A stretch of DNA of 64,000 nt. Origin: Casuarius casuarius (lineage: Eukaryota; Chordata; Aves; Casuariiformes; Casuariidae). The translations under genes were made by a program, and so were the position numbers. The stretch's first letter is position 1, and every line of letters begins with the position of its first letter. The stretch lies in the NCBI GenBank assembly GCA_003342895.1, contig PTFA01000541.1, positions 62,001 to 126,000 on the forward strand. Reading direction: 5' to 3'. The notes beneath the pieces were generated by a model that did no database searches, was not told the origin of the DNA, and saw only the letters and a list, made by a program, of their open reading frames with translations. Of the stretch, positions 58,681-64,000 are shown one piece after another.

Positions 58681-61600
58681 GACTTTTTGATATGAAAGTG
58701 TAAGCTGAGGAGCTCCATCTCCATATTTCTGGGGCAGAACCACCTGCAAACATCAGGTGCCATTTGGCAGCATGCACACTGTGCACAACAAGAGTCGCAA
58801 TGGTGTTTTCTTGGCTCCCATGAAAGGAGAGGAGTATGATGTTGGATACCCACTCTTTCAGTGTTGAAATTCATCCCATCATGCAGATAGGCCTCTGCTT
58901 GAGTTCTCATAAGCTACATTTAGAGAAGATGAGAGGTAAGCAGATCCATCAAGCCTCAGAAAGTAATAAATGTGATTGTGCCTTTTGTACTACTAGAGGT
59001 GCTAGAGTAAAACACTTCAAAATGGTTTTCGCTATATCAAAAGCCTGTATGCTTAAAACGTGCCCCCCACTGCTAGGAGCCACCAGACACTGCTAACAAA
59101 AAATGGTATAGCTAAATTCGTGTTTCTGTATGTTATGATATTTCAGATATTCAGTTTTTTGTTTTTTTCCAAATATAGGGACAAATTCAGATTACAACTT
59201 TTTGGGGAGCAGTTATTTTTTTATAATGAAAATCAGTCCTCCTTCTCTTGGATGGTGAATTAAAGCCCAACATCTAGCTCAGCTCTCTTTGATAAAATTT
59301 GCTAACTAGGATCTTAATGCTGCCGTTTCCAAATTCAAAGGTAAGCACTCACAGATTTAAGAAGATGAAGGTATTTACAGTGCAGACGATCAGAGTGAAT
59401 AGCATCTTTACTTCTAATGATGAATCTGCTACAGAATAAAGGCCTGTTAGCTCCATGAGCAAAGTAGCTTTCTTAGTTGTTTGGCACTGATTGAGTAGGG
59501 AAGCATCCAGGTTCAAATCCTGATGAAGATGCAAATCTGAGACCTGACATACCTGAAAGCAGTTGTTGTTGCCTGAAAAACTGGAGGTCAGCTGGAATAT
59601 TTCTTGAAAACAGTATCACAAATTTAAAATAGTAGGAAATTAGTTTTCTCACCTGTGAAATGAATGACTTCCTATGACTTTCCCCTCCTGGCTGAAATGT
59701 CAATCCAAGTCTCTGAGATGAGAGAACACATACCAAGGTCTATAAAGAGAAAAAAAAATCATACACAAGATATCCTAGTATATTAAAAAACTAGAAGGAA
59801 ATATTTGCAATATCCTGTAGAGAATATCAGAAGGCAATATCAGTGTGTGTAACCCAAGCTGAAAAGCCACATGCGATAGGCTGGTATAGTATCTTCTTGC
59901 AGATAATACTCCTTTATATCCCAGGGCTAGAGAATAAATGAAAGGCATGCAGAAATGGAGACTATGCTTTTAAATGTTTGCTACTTTGAACTCTTAATTC
60001 ATATTATTATGACTCCAAAACCACTAGCCAGCTAAAAGAGAACACAGACAATGCCATGCACCAAGGATTTATTTATTTCTTTGCTTTTTGACTGTGATGA
60101 GTTTTAATTCAGGTTTGAAAAGAATTTTAAAGAGGGATCCAGATTCTGTCTATATCAAGCAGTCCCAGAGAGGACCTGGTCTTTCCATATCCTTATATCT
60201 CTCCAGTCCAGAGAACAACCTGACCCCTCCAATTTAGCATAATGATGCACACCATCTTAGTGATTTTTTTTCACAATCCAGAATATGGATTGCAATATGG
60301 AAGTGCTTATGGATAAATAAGAAGATTGAAAGGGACTATTTCAGTGAAGCTCTGGTTGGGCAAGAAACCCCATCACATGCTCAAAGGAGCTGCTTTGTTG
60401 TTAAATTGTAAAACAGGCTGTGATGAGGTCGTGTAATCGCTAAAGGCCCAGAGAGATGCCAGGGGCTTTGCCTTGCCTGCCTCCACTGTACCTTCATCAG
60501 GCTTGTTTGTAGGAGACCAAGGTTGTAGGTTGCTCAGCTCCATTGGTAATTGCTGGGATGGAGATCAGTCACCCAGCTCTCCTTCCCTGAAAAGAGCCTG
60601 ACTAAGCACATTTCCCTACCAAAGTGCAGACCTGTTTCACCCATTGACTGGGCCATAAACACTCAGCCTCACCTCTGCCAGGCCAATGCAGTGAATTTCA
60701 TGAGTCTTGTTCCTTTTTTGGCACCTTGTGGTCTTCTGAACCTTTACAACAGACCTGTGGATAGAGAGCATAGGGCTGCAGGGATCAGCTTGCGAAAATT
60801 TGATCTTGGGTCAGCTCTTTTTCTCTCTGAGAAGGCAAATGGGATGCTACTGTATGTAAAAGCCTTGGTGAAGGAAATTAAGCCTGACAGGGACTGTTGT
60901 TTTGGTTGCTACCAGTGCAGTGGTTATTGAGACATTCAGTTGCTATGCTGGGTGATGAAAGCATTGATGAGTGGCTGTGGCTCTCTGCCTGAAGAGAGTG
61001 ACAGTTAAGTGACATCCTCAGGCCTTTTGTGCCAAACAAGGAACAAAACAAGGCCAAATAAGGAGCTTTATAATGTCCTGTCATGAACACTGGAAGAAGA
61101 AGGTCTCATAGTCCTGAAACCTGGTGGGCTTTTCACCAAGATTTACAGATGAGGTCTGTCTCTGTTATTCTCCCAGATCCAGCAGAATCTATAAAATCTT
61201 TCCTTTAGCCCAGCCCAGGCTGTTCTCTGCAATGCAGTGTTTCCCAGTCTCCTGTTATATCCCTAAATCTCAAGATTCAGAAACTCCTTTTGTTCATTAG
61301 CCTGTAAATGGGCAGAAAATCCAGAGGAGACGCCCCCTTGGAAAAACACTCCACAGATGTGGGGAGAATTTAGCCAACAGATCATCATGATAATGATTTC
61401 CCCTCATCAGAGAAACAAAGGCACAATTAAGAGATGGGAAACATCCGAATTATTTGCTGATGATGAAAGGAAGAAAATTGGATTCATGTTGTCCAACTTT
61501 GAATATGGGAAAATGATGTCGCTTTCCTTTCCCTAGGCCACCAAACTTGGCTGTTGTCATTAGTCCCTTCATTCCTTCCATTGTTCTCTCAAGAAGCCGC

Positions 61601-62374
61601 AAATTGTCTATTTTCATCAGTTACTGCAATTAACCACAGCACAGTTGTTACACTCATGACAACAAAAGACTGAAAACTGTACAAAGTCATTCAGCTTTCC
61701 TGAGGGGATGCAGAATGGCATTAACATATATGAAAATTTCCTCTAGAGCTATTAACTGGGGAGACAAGGTAGTGGGGCCAGCCTCCAAAGAAATCCACAT
61801 GAAAGGGATAAAAATGGAAAGCTTTTCCCTGGGAATTTCTGTTTATTTCTGTTTTGATGTTGTGATTTTGAAAGAAGAAAATGAAGAGGTCTTGATCAGT
61901 AAATGGATGAAGAAGGAATGAATATGTCTGGGTCCAAATTCTATGTATAATCCATTAGGATCTATTGAAGACAAAAAAATGCATTCCCAGAAATAGCATC
62001 TCAGTTCTGTTTCCTAGGAATATAAGGTTCACAGCTGCTTCTAGCATTCCCTGTAAAAGGCTAATGCCAAAAATACAATGATGCTGTTTGTTTTGGACTG
62101 TGGAGGGCAGAGGACTTCCATAGCACTTTCTGAAGACCAATATGAAAATATTGACACAGTAGCCAAAGAGAGAAAAAAGTATAATCTCAAATCTAAACTA
62201 TGATGGGAGGAGGCTGAAAATACATCTGAGGGAAGTAATCACAATAGTAAGTTTAGCCTTGGCTACCTCCATAGTCAATGAAGAGAAATAGCTTCTTTCA
62301 AGGGCGGTTCCAAGGAGAAGGGTAACTTCTGTGTTCTAACTGTCTACAGAAGTGCGTTTTTCCACAAAGACTAT
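58681..62374. other. Unique non-coding DNA
   Basis: No gene recognised. The 126-codon plus frame at 60550-60930 has no known domain. Repeat-free, AT-rich sequence at 61380-61460 has the texture of possible conserved non-coding DNA. Confidence 0.5.
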
Positions 62375-62515
62375 AGAGACAGTGAAGTCCAACCTCCTAT
62401 TCAAAGCAGAATCATCTATGAGATCAGACCTGGTTACCCAGGGCTTTATACAGTTGGGTCTTGAAATCTTCTGGGCAATCTCTTCATTGAACTCCTAAAT
62501 CACTCCCAAGCTTTT
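62375..62515 (-). mobile_element. Old CR1 LINE 3' UTR fragment
   Basis: Plus-strand landmarks 'gaagtccaacctcctattca', 'aagcagaatcatctatgaga', 'tcagacctggttacccaggg', 'ctttatacagttgggtcttg' follow, in order, the reverse complement of the CR1 3' UTR ('aagtccaacctcctgctca', 'gatcagacctggttgctcagg', 'ctttatccagtcgggtcttg'). The part after 62480 is probably the same element with a deletion. Confidence 0.7.
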
Positions 62516-64000
62516 AGAAGTCCTGTCTGGTGAGGGCCGCTTGTGGATTGCTTTACTTATCAGATTGATGGCTTCAGGGATGTTAGAAAAGATCCCTCAG
62601 GAAATGTATTCATTACCCATCTGAGATCAATAAACCATCTAGGACAAAACATCTCCTGCAGAGGGCAGAAAAGAGTAATTTTTCCAATGGCAATGCTGCC
62701 CAGTTGCTTAGTACACTACAAGTTCACCTTCCTCTAAATTTATAGGCCATGACCAGAGTTTCAGATGTCAAACAGAAGGTGTCAAGGTGTGGGCTATTCT
62801 TCTCTTCCAGTACAATAAACATATTCCTGATGTATGTGAGTTTTATGGATACACCCGTATATTTTCTGCATGTCAGAGAGCTTCCAGCATTTGGAAGACC
62901 TCTTGACCGGAGGTTCTTATCCTGTGATTCTGGTGCCAGCTGCCTACCTATCTTTTGCAGCTCAAATAGGAAACAGCTCTTTTATCCGTGGAGTACAGGG
63001 AGACTGTGTTGGAAATCTTATTTTTTCGCCCAACTGCAGTTATTTTCACAACAGGGCAACAAAAATTCAGCACCCAAAAATTAGAGGAAATGTTTGACTT
63101 TAATTTTATGCATCTGATATCTCTCTCTCAAATGAATATGATCCCACAAAATAGTAAGATTTTGAAAGTTAACTCCTGAATGTTTGCAGAGTTCTCAGAA
63201 GCCAGAGTTTTGAGAGCAAGAGAAGAGCCTAAGCTGAAATTTGTAGTGCTATGTTTAGAACAGGGTTGAGCAGAGTTCAAGGATACACTTGCTGCTATTA
63301 TTATTTATCTATGCCCTGGTGATGCCCAAAGGCAGCAATCTGAAATGTAAGAGATCTTGAAAGTAGCCTATGGGATCTTTGCCAGCATTGGGGTGAGGCT
63401 TTCAGGCATTATGGCTGGAGAGAAAGAAATGGTGAAGGCGAAAGAGAACCTGAGATGGTGGGAAAACTATCAGGAGACATGTGGCAGCACCTGCCATGAT
63501 AAGTTAATACATCAGATAAGTTAAAAAATAAGAGCTAAGCTCTATATAACCTTAAAGGTAATGAGGAAAACCCTATTTTTGATGGGCCGGAGAAAGAGCT
63601 AGCACAGGGCTCCTTCATGACGCCAGTAGGGAGGTTATAAAATGAGAGTAATGAGCCATAAAGATATTCTAGGCAGAGGGTGTGAGGAAAACTGAGAGGA
63701 CAAAGTATCAGAAACTTAAGTTAAAGAGAAGGCTGTAATTTAGTATAGTCAGAAAAATGAATTTCCATTCTATAAGAGACTCCAGGATCTTGCCATCTGT
63801 GTTTGCCGGACATCAGGATATGATGACAATTTACCAACAATACGCACATCATCATAATTGGGGGGAGGAAAGGGGGTGTGACTTGAAAGTATAAGACCTA
63901 TCAATTAGGAGACATCAGTATGTCCCTTTTCCTTCTATCTGGACAAGAAAGAAGTGATCCCTTTTGGTAAGTCACAATACATTAATGGATCTTGCACTCA
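62516..64000. other. Unique non-coding DNA
   Basis: No gene recognised up to the window end. The 111-codon plus frame 62749-63084 and its overlapping frames show no domain. Confidence 0.5.

Overview
This window looks like nuclear DNA from a bird: a gene-poor, AT-rich intergenic or long-intron stretch. I find no exon, gene, rRNA or tRNA that I can support over the 64 kb. The clearest lineage signal is a 2.2 kb CR1 LINE copy at 36573-38800 on the minus strand. Its 3' end carries the octamer-type CR1 tail and its reading frame encodes a CR1-type reverse transcriptase with an FADD motif. The rest is a background of old, decayed CR1/L3-like LINE and MIR-like SINE pieces, short tandem repeats, homopolymer tracts and unique sequence. 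The order of bird cannot be told from this window. All repeat-family calls were made by recalling family patterns, not by a database search.

Layout. 1-4970: unique DNA with two AC microsatellites, an old CR1 3' piece (1991-2075), a MIR-like SINE head (2565-2612), a small CpG-dense patch (2823-2869) and a perfect 16 bp inverted repeat (3329-3440). 4975-10000: an old LINE piece, a TTTC microsatellite, an unexplained 183-codon open frame (6420-6971), a MIR-like piece (8820-8905), a weak promoter-like cluster (9095-9170) and a possible LINE tail. 10000-19115: a hairpin-forming inverted repeat (10522-10562), a perfect 37 bp tandem duplication (12346-12419), LINE tails (13404-13480, 14105-14166) and an 18 bp duplication. 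19120-36570: further LINE tails and MIR-like fragments, a GC-rich patch open in several frames (23880-24200) and a 70 nt pyrimidine-only CCTTC repeat (30460-30529).

36573-38800 is the CR1 copy, 5'-truncated and broken by frameshifts and stops. 38800-46540 is mostly unique, and part of it (38990-39860) has the texture of conserved non-coding DNA. 46540-47840 holds two adjacent fragments of ancient CR1/L3-like LINEs that appear to cover the same part of the element. 47850-64000 is mostly unique, with a well-matched ancient LINE remnant (58395-58680), a 3 x 19 bp minisatellite (57994-58050) and a CR1 3' UTR piece (62375-62515).

No pathway or operon logic applies. The open frames of 60-180 codons scattered through the window look like chance frames. 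No previously undescribed system is evident. The items most worth checking are the inverted repeats, the perfect duplications, the GC-rich open patch and the possible conserved non-coding blocks.
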